Of a stretch of 64,000 nucleotides of DNA, positions 9,880 through 21,409 are shown in pieces. Numbering within the stretch: position 1 is the first letter of the stretch; the number at the start of each line of letters is the position of its first letter. Made by a program: the position numbers and the translations under genes. The notes below the pieces were generated by a model. That model ran no database searches, had not been told where the DNA came from, and saw nothing but the letters and a program-made list of their open reading frames with translations. The DNA is from Misgurnus anguillicaudatus (Eukaryota; Chordata; Actinopteri; Cypriniformes; Cobitidae), in assembly GCF_027580225.2 (NCBI RefSeq), contig NC_073354.2:9958001-10022000 (forward strand). Direction: 5' to 3'.

Positions 9880-10327
9880 TTACATTTAGTCATTTAGCAG
9901 ATGCTTTTGTCCAAAGCGTCTTAGATGAGGTAACAATAGAAGCAATTAGAGCAACACAAGAACAGCAATACATAAGTGCACTAAAGCTAGTCTCATCAAA
10001 TCTAACACAGTATACATAGCCAAGGTTTTTTTTGACAGTGTAAAGATAAGGATAGAGAAAATATTAGCAAGTGATGTATTGGTGGAAGAGATGTGTTTAC
10101 AGAGTCAGCAGATCTTGTTGCAACCAGTAGTTCATTCCAAAGATGAGGAACAGAACCAGAGAAGGTGCGCGATAGTGGGGATGGCACAACAAGCCATTGC
10201 TCTGTGGCAGAATGCAGGGATGAAGAAGGTATATAAGTCTGTAAAAGCAATTGAAGGTAAGAGGGCGCTGACCCAGTGGTGGCTCATTGAAGACCACTCT
10301 TGCGGCAGCATTTTGGATAATCTGTAG
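9880..10327 (-). mobile_element. L2-like LINE 3' end, minus strand
   Basis: On the minus strand, ORF2 C-terminal sequence (YIPSSSLHSATEQWLVVPS, then SRTFSGSVPHLWNEL) runs from about 10240 to 10060. It is followed by the family tail gacgctttggacaaaagcat at 9920-9901 and tttagtcatttagcag (plus strand). Order and orientation fit one 5'-truncated LINE insertion. Stops and frameshifts are present. Confidence 0.8.
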
Positions 10328-12359
10328 TAAAATCTACTTTTTAAACTACTTTTAGAGTTTTTGTCATATTTATATGAAATTTGGTATGTAGCATCTAGAG
10401 ACACTCACACAAAAAAAATCAGAAGCATTTTGATAGACCAATCTGTTCTCATATAAAGTGTCATATTTTGACGGCAAGCACTCAATACACAATATTTTAT
10501 ATGAGGCTCTGTTTTCACAAAACTTTTGTGTACTGGAATGAAACTTTGTGCATGTCATCACAGTCTTGACCTCATGGGAGATGTTTCAACACAATACCAA
10601 TACTTAAAATCTAAATTTTGGCTCTTACTTTGGAACACTTAAAATCATTATTTGTGTAATGTCATTCGTGGCATTAGGTTTTTTCTGTTTTAAACTGCTT
10701 TCTCAAACTCACCTGTTCTTCCATTTGTGCCATTGTTGGCCTTGACCCCATAATTGCTCCTTAAAGCTGCCACTATATTTGTAATTGGTTTCATTGTTTC
10801 TGTGTTCATGTATTCCTGTTTATAATTAGTTTCCTTAGTTACAGATGAGTCATTGCCGGTTTAACTTAGGTCATTCGTTATGTTTATAAATTGCCAATAT
10901 TTTAATTTGTTTGATGTCAGTTATTATCCTTGCACACGTTTTGTGAAGCTGTTGTGGTCATCTTCAAGGTTGTCCTGCTGTACAAATCGTTTACTTGAAG
11001 GCAAAAACTATCATAACTACTGCATACAGACAAACAGAGGGTACACTGTATAAAAACAACTAGTTTATGGAAATGTGTTTAATCTGTTGTGTCAATAAAA
11101 ACTAGATAATATAACAATCAAGCGCCATCTTTGAAGACTAACGGAACAAGAACAGAACAAGAGAACAGAATTTAGCAATGATTAAATGCAGGTTATATTT
11201 ATCCATACACTTTAGAACTCTTTGAGTATAATAAGTTTTTCAAAAATGACACTATTACTTTGCATCTTTTAGCAAAGCCATCAAAACAGCCGATCGGTAA
11301 GGAAATCTATTTTTATGAAGCATCTGTTTTCTCTGAGAACTCACCTAGCACAGTTCCTAACACAGTTCATCAAACATATTGTGGATTTGTAAAGCATGAG
11401 GATGGCCATGGCAAACTTTTAAGACCTGTCTCTCACAGTCGGTCTGGCATCCCACCAGTTGTCTGACAGGATTTGATATAAAGCTGATGGCTGCTTTAGT
11501 CAGGTGGCTTTGGGAAAAGCTGTTCTCCCAGGAGAGAAAGAGACAGGAAATGTGTTCTTGTCTAAACTGTAAGATGTTCTTATTTTAAATAATGCTGAAT
11601 ATTTCGTAATTGTGTAACTGTTGGTGATTTGTGGGCGTATCTGTACTTTCTATAATTACATATTATAAAAAGAATGTGTGCAAGGACAATAACCAACATG
11701 TAAGGCAAAATAAATGACTTACATCAGGAATATTATCCTCCTCCAGTCGGTCTTCCATTGTTAATCTGAGGTAAAGATGAACTCTTTGTTACTCGTCCTT
11801 ATTGTCCAGACATAACTGAAGATCTTCCTCATGTATGTGTATAAGGTTTATCAACCAAACATTATGCTTTGGTTCTGTTGTTGATGTTTCAAGTTGTCGT
11901 CTTTCTTTCCAAATGAATAGCATGTGCCGCCTGTGGGTGTGACCTCATTACAGGTAATGAGGTCAGCCAGGAAAAAAACGTACCTCTCTCTACTTTAATA
12001 CAGATTATATATACAGGCAATATTTTTTCAATATAATTATAATATACGATATACTTAGTTTGTTTAAAAGTAGACATTTCAGGCTTTCTTTGGATATGTG
12101 TATCATGTGTGTGTGACGAGTATTTTTTGTAACGTGTTTTGAGAGACAAGTTGCAACGACATCGGTTTATTTTCAATATTTGATAAAAATACAAAGATTT
12201 GTTGTTATTGTGAATGTACACAAATAAAAGTAGACCTTCATATTTCAAATGATGTCTAACAAGTAAGTGTATGATTATTAATGATGGAGAATTTAAATTG
12301 ATTCTGCTTTGATGAGGAGAAAACACGTCAAAATGCGGCACAGCGTTTTTGCACCCATG
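10328..12359. other. No gene seen
   Basis: Mixed AT-rich sequence. A 150-codon minus-strand open frame (12341-11889) is rich in Tyr, Ile and Lys as expected of chance frames and shows no domain. A possible 24-base AG...GT unit near 11273-11297 is too small to call. Confidence 0.4.
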
Positions 12360-12690
12360 AAGTTAATGAGGGCAGTCCACTAGTGTGGGCTGCTCAAAGA
12401 GAGCCAGAGATGAACCCAAAGCTGTGGATTTTAGCTGGGCATGCCACACTGGGCCTGTTTAGGTTTGGTGTGGGCTGGCTAAGCCCATTGTGCCCACAAA
12501 AACCCAGCATGGGCCCCGCAGTGGCATGTTCACATGGAATTTGCTCTGGGCCCGAGTGGGCTGGCCCAATCTGGGCCATCATGAGATTAATAAGGGCATT
12601 CTGCTAGTGTGGGCTGCCCTAGCCCACTGTGCCCAGAAAAAGCCAGCATGAGTCCTGCAGTGGCATGTTTGCAGGTAATGCTTAAGCTAT
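12360..12690. repeat. Imperfect tandem repeat, ~225-bp unit
   Basis: ctagtgtgggctgc occurs at 12380 and 12605, followed in both places by a 'cccattgtgcccacaaaaa..cagcatg' type block and by gcagtggcatgtt. The second unit has lost an internal part. The sequence is unusually GC-rich (gggccc/tgggct motifs) for its surroundings. Confidence 0.65.
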
Positions 12691-14095
12691 GGAACCAGCA
12701 CATTCCGCGGCCCACATGTGGCTCCATCAACCTCTGATCCCCCTGCTATTAAGTATTGTCCCTAACCTTTTAATGATGTATCTGTCATCAACAGCTTCAA
12801 TTGAACTGAATTGTAGCACTTAACCCAATATTGATCCAGACCCAGAATATTCATCCCGTCTTCTCATCAGAGATTTATAGCCTGTTTTTTTCTGGAGTTT
12901 CCACCTCAACAGATACCTCAGAAGTGGCCTCATAAAGAGTAGTGCCAGAGACACAACTTGAGCACAAATGCCCTAAGGCCAACAGGTGATTTTGAAACCA
13001 AACTGCCCGGGTAAGCCTAAGAAGTCCATCAGACAAGTCATGAGATAGAAATGCATCTCCAATATCAGGGTCACCTTCACTAACTTTGAGTCGAGCCTCA
13101 TTTCCAAAAAGTCGACTATTTGAGAAAGGGTTGGTATACTTTTTCTTTTTGTGCTCTAGACCTAACTACTGAATGTGCTCTGTCAGAGTGGACAGTACTG
13201 TATCCATGCATTGGGTAAAAGTCCTTTAGGCAAGAGACAGGCCTTAAGGGAGAACCTGAAATTCAAATACTTTGTTCTTGAATGCAAAGCAAAGGAATCG
13301 TCTGTGCCCTTTCCAGGGAATCTGAATGTAAACCATTTCAAAATCCAAGAGGAGAGGAGCCACAGACTGTCTTGACACTTCCAAAAGCTAGAAAGTGGCA
13401 ACCTGCTCTACCACACGTGTATGATCAGAGCTTCTGGTAGAAGCAAGGGGTAAAGTGGATTATGGTGAGTAGCTGACACTTGAGCCACCACAGTAACTTC
13501 TGCCTGTACTGTATACATCCGTACTCCCCCATGTAAAGCAGAGTCATACAAGACATCTGACAAGGTGTCCTCTGAGCTCCACTCTGAGCCTGACCAACTG
13601 TCTGTGGAAGGGGCATGCACAGAACGCACATGCTTCAGCCCCTCAGGCAAACTAACATGTGAAGTACGGATGCTTGTATTAATATTAATGGTCAGACCCT
13701 TAACCTGCTGGGCCAGTGCTGCTACTGTCACAGCCATGTCCTGCTTTCCATGCTTAGGTTGGGGCAGAGAAAAAAAGTCTACCCTAGTAATTTGTCACAA
13801 AAGAAGCACCAGCAGGCCTCTTTTTCCACTTTTCTCCCCTATCATATTTTGTCTTTTATTAGGAATCGCCACTGCATTAACAGCCAGCTAATACAGCGTG
13901 TAATAGTGCACATCTTCACTCTGTTCACACTTGCACAACTGGGAGTAATAACAGTGCAAAGGACCTGCTTACCATGTAAACTCATGGCTGGCATACAATA
14001 TGGTCTCCTTCCTTCCTTCTTGCTCTGAGGCAACAGTGCTACCCAGTGAGCCAGTGTGTCACTCAAACCTGAAACATGTCTAACTGCCCTTATGA
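12691..14095. other. Unrecognised sequence, possibly an old coding remnant
   Basis: A more even base composition than the flanks and a 109-codon minus-strand frame (13737-13408, start MAVTVAALAQQV) that continues in other frames suggest an old element. I recognise no domain. Confidence 0.3.
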
Positions 14096-14300
14096 AAGTT
14101 AACCATGATTTTACTGCAGTTTTAAAAAAACATGGTTACCACAAAATATCCATGGTTTTAGAAATAAAAAACATAGTTAAACCATTGTTACTATAGAAAA
14201 AAGAATGGTTTTGCTAATAGTAATCAATAGACTAAAAAAAAACAACATGGTTACTACACTTTTACCACAAAAAACATGGTTAATTTTCGTAATGGTGTAA
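14096..14300. repeat. Cluster of catggtt/aaccatg motifs
   Basis: accatgatttt, catggttaccac, ccatggtttt, aaccattgtt, acatggttactac and aaacatggtt follow each other at irregular spacing in both orientations. A similar cluster lies at 47640-47800. It is probably a degenerate MITE of inverted subrepeats. Confidence 0.6.
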
Positions 14301-14469
14301 CCGATTCCACCTAACGCTCAAAAAGACAAAAATATGTTTCTCTTTGACTTCCATTCTATGGAAAATGATTCTTGAAATGATTTTTATAGGTGACCCCAAA
14401 GGTTTGTTTAACAAGGAACCTTACATACGGTTTACACAACAAACATTTCCAGAAGCTGTGTTTATATTA

Positions 14470-14665
14470 TGCACACGGATGTGTTAAAAACAACACATTA
14501 GTGTTAGTTTAGCGACAACACAGTAAATGTGTTGCCCCAGAATCCACACATCCCTTGATATTAATGGAACAACACATTTTGTGTTACTTTTAACACAACT
14601 TGTGATTTATTGCAACAGAAAATCAACACAAAATGACACAAAATGTGTTAAAATAAAGCATAACA
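14470..14665. repeat. Cluster of aacaca/tgtgtt motifs (MITE-like)
   Basis: Repeated tgtgttaaaa, aacaacacatt, tgtgttactttt and aacacaaaatg motifs in both orientations give a self-complementary block. No coding frame. Confidence 0.5.
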
Positions 14666-15406
14666 CAAAACCTTTTTCCATTGGCCGGATCTATGGAGGT
14701 ATTGCTAAGAGAAAGGTAAAAAAAACATCTGACCCAGCAATACAGAGGAGCAATAATCCATCAGCAGTGCCACACGGTTATCACCTCCATACCACGCCAC
14801 ACTGAAGCAGTAATTTGTACAAAAGGAGCCCCAACAAAATATTGAGTGCATTATTGTATATAGTTTGAAGATCCTGAACATTTCTGTTTGTAAATCATTA
14901 TTTGAGTATGTTATTGAGAAAGTATTCAATTAAAAAAATATTTTTTAAGCTGTGAATCTAAATCATCAAAATTAAAAAATAAATGTCTTGAAATATTTCA
15001 CTTTGTGTGCAAGGATTCTTACATATACAAAAGTTTGCTTTTTTGAATTAAACTACAAAAAATCCTTGATATTCTATTTTTTTAAGATGCACCTATTTAT
15101 GTTTTGTTTGTCCGACAAGTATTTGCTAGATTGTAGTTCATTTTGTGAAACGTTTTAGAAAGAACTTCACTGAGACAGAGAAAACAGAACGTGTCTCATG
15201 TTGATTTTCTTTATTTTGCGAAAGGCACAATATTTTGTTTTTTATTGGGAGTGGACAGAATAAAAACTAGACACTTTAACGTTTTGAATGATGTTCAAAT
15301 CATATCTGTATGTCCACAATCAGCAGAGTAATTTGAGTGTTTTTTGCAACGGATAAGAAAGAAGCGAGGCGTTCTGCGATAACATCAACCCCTGGGTGTT
15401 AATGTT
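14666..15406. other. No gene seen
   Basis: AT-rich, with no recognisable element or exon. Confidence 0.4.
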
Positions 15407-15722
15407 TTGCCGGCCTCATTCTGTTTTACGTCCATGGACGCAGACACTCAGACAATGAAGAAGTTACTGAAGAGGAGAAAAAGTAATGTTTCTCTCAGGT
15501 TAAATATGACGTGCCACAGGAATCAGTTCATCAATTTTCATTGTTATGCTGACAGGCTAACAGGCTGTGTCAACGATATCAGAAAGTGGATAGCAAACAA
15601 TTTCCTTCTACTTAACTCCAATAAAACATAGGTACCGATCCACTTGATGCCCATCCTCATGCTAGCAAATTGATAACTGCCCAGCGACAACGGACCACTT
15701 CCTTTGTGCACTTGAAGCAATG
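15407..15722 (+). pseudogene. LINE reverse transcriptase fragment
   Basis: Within this stretch INFHCYAD is followed directly by a GCVNDIRKWIANNFLLLNSN segment. The first is the YADD catalytic motif of a LINE RT, cut after YAD. The second is the downstream thumb-proximal block that normally lies some 30 residues later, so there is an internal deletion. It ends in a stop after NKT. The right side is bounded by a MITE at 15723. Confidence 0.65.
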
Positions 15723-16007
15723 TTAAAGGAACAGTATGTAGGATTGTGGCCAAAACTGGTATTGCAATCACAAAACTTGTGGCTAAAACTGGTACTGCAA
15801 TCACACAACTGTTGGCCAATACACAAAATGACAACATAAACATCAGTTGAGGGCTGCAACTCCACTTTTTAAATGACAATATCCTGGCCAGACCACTGAT
15901 GTCAGTGATATAAGTATTTGAAATGAAAATGATTTCTTAATGTCTAGTGACATATCAGGGCCATTTTATAATTAATTGATATAAATTTCTTACATACTGT
16001 TCCTTTA
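15723..16007. mobile_element. MITE with ttaaaggaacagtatgta ends
   Basis: ttaaaggaacagtatgtagg at 15723 is inverted as ttacatactgttccttta ending at 16007. The interior contains two copies of a ctaaaactggtaytgcaatcac-like unit. No coding sequence. 285 bases. Confidence 0.8.
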
Positions 16008-16101
16008 TATTCTACAATATAGTAGTCACTATAGCATATATGTTTCTTTCTTTTGTTGAACACAAAGGAAGATATTTTGTTAAATGATGGTACAGTAAGC
16101 A

Positions 16102-16911
16102 CCCTGCTAAAAAAACAATAGACACCACCACAGAAATTCTATTGGTTTTATTGGGAATTTTATTGGTTTTAATGGAATATGGCCCAAAACACACTACAGT
16201 GTATTGGTCTTTGTTGGTCCCTAATGGCATGTATTGGTTCTATGTATTAGTTCTAATGGAATATGGCCCAAAACACACTACAGTGTATTTGGTTTTTGTT
16301 GGTCTCTAATGGTATATATTGGTTCTATGTATTAGTTCTAATGGAATATGTCCCAAAACACACTACACTGTATTGGTCTTTGTTGGTCCCTAATGGCATG
16401 TATTGGTTCTATGTATTAGTTCTAATGGAATATGGCCCAAAACAAACTACAGTGTATTTGGTTTTTGTTGGTCTCTAATGGTATATATTGGTTCTATGTA
16501 TTAGTTCTAATGAAATATGTCCCAAAACACACTACACTGTATTGGTCTTTGTTGGTCCCTAATGGCATGTATTGGTTCTATGTATTAGTTCTAATGGAAT
16601 ATGGCCCAAAACACACTACAGTGTATTTGGTTTTTGTTGGTCTCTAATGGTATATATTGGTTCTATGTATTAGTTCTAATGGAATATGGCCCAAAACACA
16701 CTACAGTGTATTTGGTTTTTGTTAGTCTCTAATGGTATATATTGGTTCTATGTATTGGTTTTAATGGAATATGTATTGGTTCTAATGGAATATGTCCCAA
16801 AACACACTACAGTGTAGTGGTTTTAATGGTAAAAGCTAATGGTTCCTATTGGTATTTTAATGGAAACCATTAGAATTTTCTGTAATGATTTTATTGTTTT
16901 TTTCAGCAGGG
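16102..16911. mobile_element. MITE carrying an internal satellite
   Basis: The ends are ccctgctaaaaaaacaata at 16102 and its near-complement aaaacagt-type sequence ending ttttttcagcaggg at 16911. The inverted similarity extends into acagaaattctattgg versus ccattagaattttctgt. Between the ends lies the tandem array at 16181-16800. The arms are about 60 bases. Confidence 0.8.
16181..16800. repeat. Dimeric tandem array, ~84.5-bp monomer / 169-bp dimer
   Basis: Monomers start with ggcccaaaacacactac or gtcccaaaacacactac at 16181, 16265, 16350, 16434, 16519, 16603, 16688 and 16794. Spacing is 84 or 85 until the last, which is 106 after an extra 21 bases. Two monomer types largely alternate: one with gtgtatttggtttttgttgg, the other with ctgtattggtctttgttgg. 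This gives a 169-bp higher-order period. Confidence 0.92.
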
Positions 16912-17056
16912 CACACATCTGGCGGTACTCATTGACTTCCATTGTATTTGCTTGCATCATTTTTCAAATTATCTTCTTTTGTATTCAACTTCTACAGGTT
17001 TAAAACAACATGGCAGTGAGTAAATTATGATATTTTTAGGTGAACTATCCCTTTAA

Positions 17057-18017
17057 GCACCCAAGTGCATAATTTGTTTACACAAAGCCACAGATCAACT
17101 CATGTTATGATAACTGACCACAGGGGTCATAACATAACTATATATAATTTAATGAGCCGTAGTTCACTGATAATCGGGGCAATTTTGCATTCATTATTGC
17201 GGACGTATCATCTGCAATAATATATGCAATATGGCTCAGCTTGTAAGTAAACTATGGCTCTAGTAAATGTTGCTCCATTTGGAAGCAGGTAATGGCGATT
17301 TACTACTAATCAAGAAACCGGCTTTACTGATGGGATGCGCATGACTATCCCATGCAATTTATTGTGAAACATTAGTTATGTACTTTATTATTATTACGGT
17401 TATAAATAAAATGATCAATTATAATGTGCAAATTGCTATGCTGTGTTTTTCTCTATGTTCAGAAGGACCTCCTGTCCTATCCTAAATGTGTAACATCTCT
17501 TCCAAGAACAGTAATTGTACAAAAAATCTCTTTTCTTTTAAGGGCTATAGTATTTTACCATAACAGCTAGGTTAAGGTGTAATGGAAAGCTTTTGCAAAA
17601 GCCATCTTTCAGTGAGCAAAGAGAGTGTGACACAAAATCAAAGGCCAATCTTAACATCCCTGGGGGCTTCATGACTTTACTGAGGCTTGTTCAAAGGTCT
17701 AAGCAAGCTAACCAAAAATCTTCAGGGGTGAACGTTAGTCTTTGAAGTGGTCAGAATGTTTGACTGATTTCTGCACGTCAAAACATATACACTGTTAAAG
17801 ATGTACTGTACAGTAACTATAAATGTATTTCCATTCTAGCAAGCAGTAAGACATTTACAAAACTTTATTGTGTAAATTTGTCTGTAACATTAGAACTGTA
17901 GCACATAGTCATACTCGTACAATAACATCAAGTATTTTTGCAGTGAAATTGTCCGTGAAATAACTGTTATTTCGCAGTATTCAACTTGATTATAAAGCTT
18001 GAATTTAAGCGAGCATG
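17057..18017. other. Repeat-poor sequence, no gene seen
   Basis: No transposon signature or tandem repeat was found. It is the upstream flank of the candidate promoter and first exon at 18.0-18.2 kb. Confidence 0.4.
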
Positions 18018-18066
18018 ATTGGTTTAATGATGCTTACACTTGGTGACAAATGGCTTTCTCTATAAG
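18018..18066 (+). promoter_or_regulatory. Candidate promoter: inverted CCAAT box and TATA motif
   Basis: attgg at 18018-18022 (inverted CCAAT) and tataag at 18061-18066 are spaced ~40 bases apart. The TATA motif lies 36 bases upstream of the ATG at 18097 and 63 upstream of the ATG at 18124. A start site about 30 bases after the TATA motif would fall near 18091. Confidence 0.3.
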
Positions 18067-18096
18067 AGGGGTCTTTGATACAAATTATACTCTGTA

Positions 18097-18166
18097 ATGG
18101 ATGTACTCCACATTGAAAAAAATATGACCTGCAGCCTGGCCTACCTGCTTTTATTTATTTGGGCAG
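18097..18166 (+). CDS. Candidate first coding exon with signal peptide (partial)
   Basis: Two in-frame ATGs (18097, 18124). From the second, the frame reads MTCSLAYLLLFIWAG and runs into a strong donor, caggtaagtg, with GT at 18167. The peptide is a compact signal-sequence core: a polar start, LAYLLLFIW, then small residues. From 18124 the exon holds 43 bases, so the intron would be phase 1, as is usual between a leader exon and an immunoglobulin-type domain exon. TATA and CCAAT motifs precede it. I could not find a convincing next exon in the window and do not recognise the gene. It could be chance; a leader exon of a secreted or membrane protein is the best reading. Confidence 0.35.
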
Positions 18167-19131
18167 GTAAGTGAAAATGAATTACTAATCACCATATAAG
18201 TGGAATGGGTTTCCACAGCTTACTTGTATTGTCCATGGTTTAAATGTGTGTGTATTATATGTTTATACTTTTAATATTATATTTTTAGAAATAAATTGAT
18301 TTGAGTTAAAAAAACAACATTTCTTTATATATTTTTGGATTAAAACTCACCTGACAAAACTTGCTAAATCTAGCATTTCTTAAGTGTATTGTTTTTACAT
18401 GTACATTCTTTGGCATTAAGTTCCAAGTAGACACAAAAATACTGAGATGAGGACAATTATTTATTTTAACAATTTCGTTCAACAGAAGCACATACTTTGG
18501 CAAGAGTTTTTTTTCTCACAAGGAAAAGAGAAGGACAGTGCAGTCCAATCAACCTCTGGGAGAAAATTGATAATGCAGTAAACATAGCCAAGGTCCTCTC
18601 TGTGCTTGTCTTACCAAAATGATGGATTGAGGAACACAGCTAAAGCCTCATAAGTGATAAACTAACCTGAGTTTGTAGAGATATAGCTAGATATCCAGAA
18701 CCCAAGGACAAGGCCACTGTGCCATGACAGGATAAAATGTATTACAATGCATAGCAGCTAGCTGGTCACACAAGCAGAATGAACACATATATGTATTGAC
18801 TACCGGGTAAGTAACCCAAGAGACATATGACTTGACACAGCAACAACAGCAGTGAGGTAATATTTAAGACTTTTTAAATTGTCAATGCTTTTTAGAGGGA
18901 AATTCTTGAAAATGTTTTAAATGGATGAACAAATCTGCAAAAGGTAGGTGAAACTATAAACAACTCCAGACATCATTTCTGTAAAATTCTTCAAGATTTG
19001 TTTTTGTAAATTAAAATCGCAATTCGTAAATAAATAACCCATTTTAATATATGTTCACCATGATTTTGATAAAATCAAGCAATGACCTTATTCTCAAATT
19101 TAAAAATATGAAAATTACAAATATATGTGTA
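18167..19131. other. Possible intron 1; no repeat seen
   Basis: AT-rich and free of recognisable transposons. No convincing second exon was found on the plus strand. Confidence 0.3.
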
Positions 19132-19526
19132 CTAAAGGGGCCATGGCATGAAAATCTGACTTGAAAGGCATGAAAGTGCTATGACTGGTACTTCTATCAA
19201 CCTAGAAAATGTGAAAAAGATCAACCCAGTAACATAGTTTTGGTAAACCACTCTCTACAAGCACTTGAAAAAATAGGTTGTTGAAATTAATTGCAACAAA
19301 CCACCATCATTGTGATCAGTGTTTGAATTTCATCAGCTCATTTGCATTTTAAAGGACACACCCAAAACGGCACATTTTTGCACAAACCTACAAAGTGGCA
19401 ATTTTAACATGCTATAATAACAACTTATTTATATGGTATTTTGAGCTAAAACTTCACATATGTGCTCTGGGGACACCAAAGATTTATTTGACATCTTAAA
19501 AAAGTCTTGACCCATGGCCCCTTTAA
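19132..19526. mobile_element. MITE with taaaggggccatgg ends
   Basis: ctaaaggggccatggcatga at 19132 and cccatggcccctttaa ending at 19526 are inverted copies. No coding sequence. Confidence 0.8.
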
Positions 19527-19976
19527 GGTCCCGTTCTTTCTGTGCTTTTGAAGCTTTGATTGTGTTTATAGCGTGCATTATAACACGTGTTTGCACTGTT
19601 TTCACTGTTCTAAAAACAGGCTGATGTCTTCCTTGTTCTATGAAGTCCCTCCTTCAGAAATACGTATCGAGTTCTGATTGTGTAGTTTGTTTAGTGTGTT
19701 GTGATTCGATAGCAGCATAGCTTGCCGTTAGCTTAGCTGGCGACTGGCTTATTCCTGTGAGTGGAGTTTAGTCAAAAAACTGTTCTACTGACGTCATTAA
19801 AGCAGGAAGTCGGCCGTTCAATGTAGGCTTTGAAAGGCGAATTCTGTTAAAGAAAATATATCACCTGGCAGTGAACTTTGAGCTTTATCATTTTACAAGT
19901 AGTATTTATGCTATAATAGCAACATTACACACTAACTAGGGTTTAAAAATGGGATCAGGAAGAACGTGACCTTTAA
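19523..19976. mobile_element. MITE with ttaaggtcccgttctt ends
   Basis: It starts in the last four bases (ttaa) of the preceding MITE and ends agaacgtgacctttaa at 19976, the inverse of its start. A second, 5'-truncated copy is at 33841-34147 (shared gttaaagaaaatata and cacaccaactaa-type blocks). Confidence 0.75.
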
Positions 19977-20604
19977 TATCTTAGTAACTGGCTCAACACA
20001 AACTCAAGAGAGATTTGTATCAACAGACAAGAGTCATTTTTGAAAGTCAAGTACATTACATTTTGTAGCCTTTATTGTGGTAAAGGCATACAAATAGACT
20101 GCATTGTATTGCTTATTGGACAGTCTAAGCTTTTGTCTCCTGCTTTTCATAATGGCAGATGACATTTTATGTGAATGACAAATTAATGTCCAAGAAAATG
20201 TCATGAAGTCTCTCCTCCCTCCAAGGTTATTGTTGTGGTGCCCAGTTTGATTTGATAAAATATCTTTCAAAACTGAAAATAATTATCACAACCCATAATG
20301 GCTTACATTACTCCCTCTCTAAAAGAAAATGGTCAGGTTGAGTTAAATCATGTGCATTTGTTCCAAGCTAATGAATTGAGTCAGATGTGATTCATTTGTG
20401 CACTCGCAGTAACTTCCCCCGCCTTCATTACTGCAGTGATTAGCTTCTTGAAGACAGCTCTTCTACTTAAGAGTAACTACTGAACTATAAATAATAGATT
20501 CAGCATTTTTTTCTTCAAGAGCACTGTTTTTCTCTGTTCTTCACTGTTGATCATTGAAACAACTAACTAAAACTAACCACATAAAGTAAACAAATAAACA
20601 CATA
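19977..20604. other. No gene seen
   Basis: AT-rich unique-looking sequence with no supported feature. Confidence 0.4.
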
Positions 20605-20849
20605 GGGCCCTATCATACACCTGGTGCAATGCAGCGCAAAGCGCGACGCAAGTGTTTTTACTTGCAGTTATCATTTTTATGTTCAGTGCCACATTGTTTT
20701 AATAGCATGCAAATCCATTTGTGCCCATTTTTGCACCCATGGGCATTCTATTCAGGTGCATTGTTATTTTGAGGCAACTAAAATAGACTACGCCATTAAC
20801 CAACTAAAACCTGGCCTAAAGTCAATGCCGTATTGTTTTTGTTAATTAA

Positions 20850-21324
20850 CTCTTTCCCCGCCATTGACGAGATATCTCGTCAATTAAGAGAAAACGCTTC
20901 CCCGCCAATGACGAGATTTTCCGTCTTTCCGCAATACCGCTATTATCCACCAGGTGGCGCCCTTCCGCAACTTTTTAAACCTGGAAGTATTGCCCTCTGA
21001 CAAGGTGCTGCATGTCTGTGTCTGTTTTAAAGATCGCTCTGAATGGGATCTCTACATGGAATTATCTCTGCTTTTTGCTCAAAATGTGGTGTTTTTGCAG
21101 AAACCTACCCATATTCAATAGCTGATTACAAAAGAACTACTCAAGGTAGGATGAAACGTTTTTTTTTGTTTGAAAGCAGGGGGTCTGTTCTTTCATTTGG
21201 TATATTGTATGTTTATATATCTGCAGAAGAACATTTTCTGGAAGGCATTAAACTTTGGTGTAAATCATGAAAAAACGCTGGCGCTGGCTGGCAACTTTTT
21301 TTAAAAATGCTGGCGGTGAAAGAG
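20850..21324. mobile_element. TTAA-flanked MITE (family M3), copy 1
   Basis: ctctttccccgccattgacg at the left is inverted as tggcggtgaaagag at the right. TTAA flanks both ends (20846-20849, 21325-21328). TTAA targets are used by piggyBac and Kolobok elements; no transposase is present. Other copies: 34166-35092 and 59060-59599. Confidence 0.85.
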
Positions 21325-21409
21325 TTAAAGAGTGTGTTAGTAAAATGTGCCTATAAACAGGATGACAACACGTGTTTGCTTGTTACACACGTTACAGTAA
21401 GGTGTGCAG

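Larger units (their letters stand above)
16008..17056. mobile_element. Palindromic 'gggatagttcacc' MITE, interrupted
   Basis: The left piece (gaacacaaaggaagatattt at 16059) and right piece (actcattgacttccattgta, ..., taggtgaactatccctttaa to 17056) belong to the very common fish MITE whose ends read ttaaagggatagttcacc. The two halves are separated by the satellite-bearing MITE at 16102-16911. The left terminus is missing. Confidence 0.7.

Noticed and set aside
11260..11466. Possible 24-base exon between an AG and a GTAAGG
   Set aside because: Too short and isolated; no neighbouring exon or conserved peptide.
11889..12341. 150-codon minus-strand frame
   Set aside because: AT-driven composition, no domain, no splice or promoter context.
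13183..13737. Minus-strand frames that might be an old gag or env
   Set aside because: No motif recognised; kept only as an unclassified stretch.
16263..16647. Two near-identical 71-codon frames suggesting a repeat protein
   Set aside because: They are translations of the 169-bp satellite units; no start context, domain or codon bias supports a gene.
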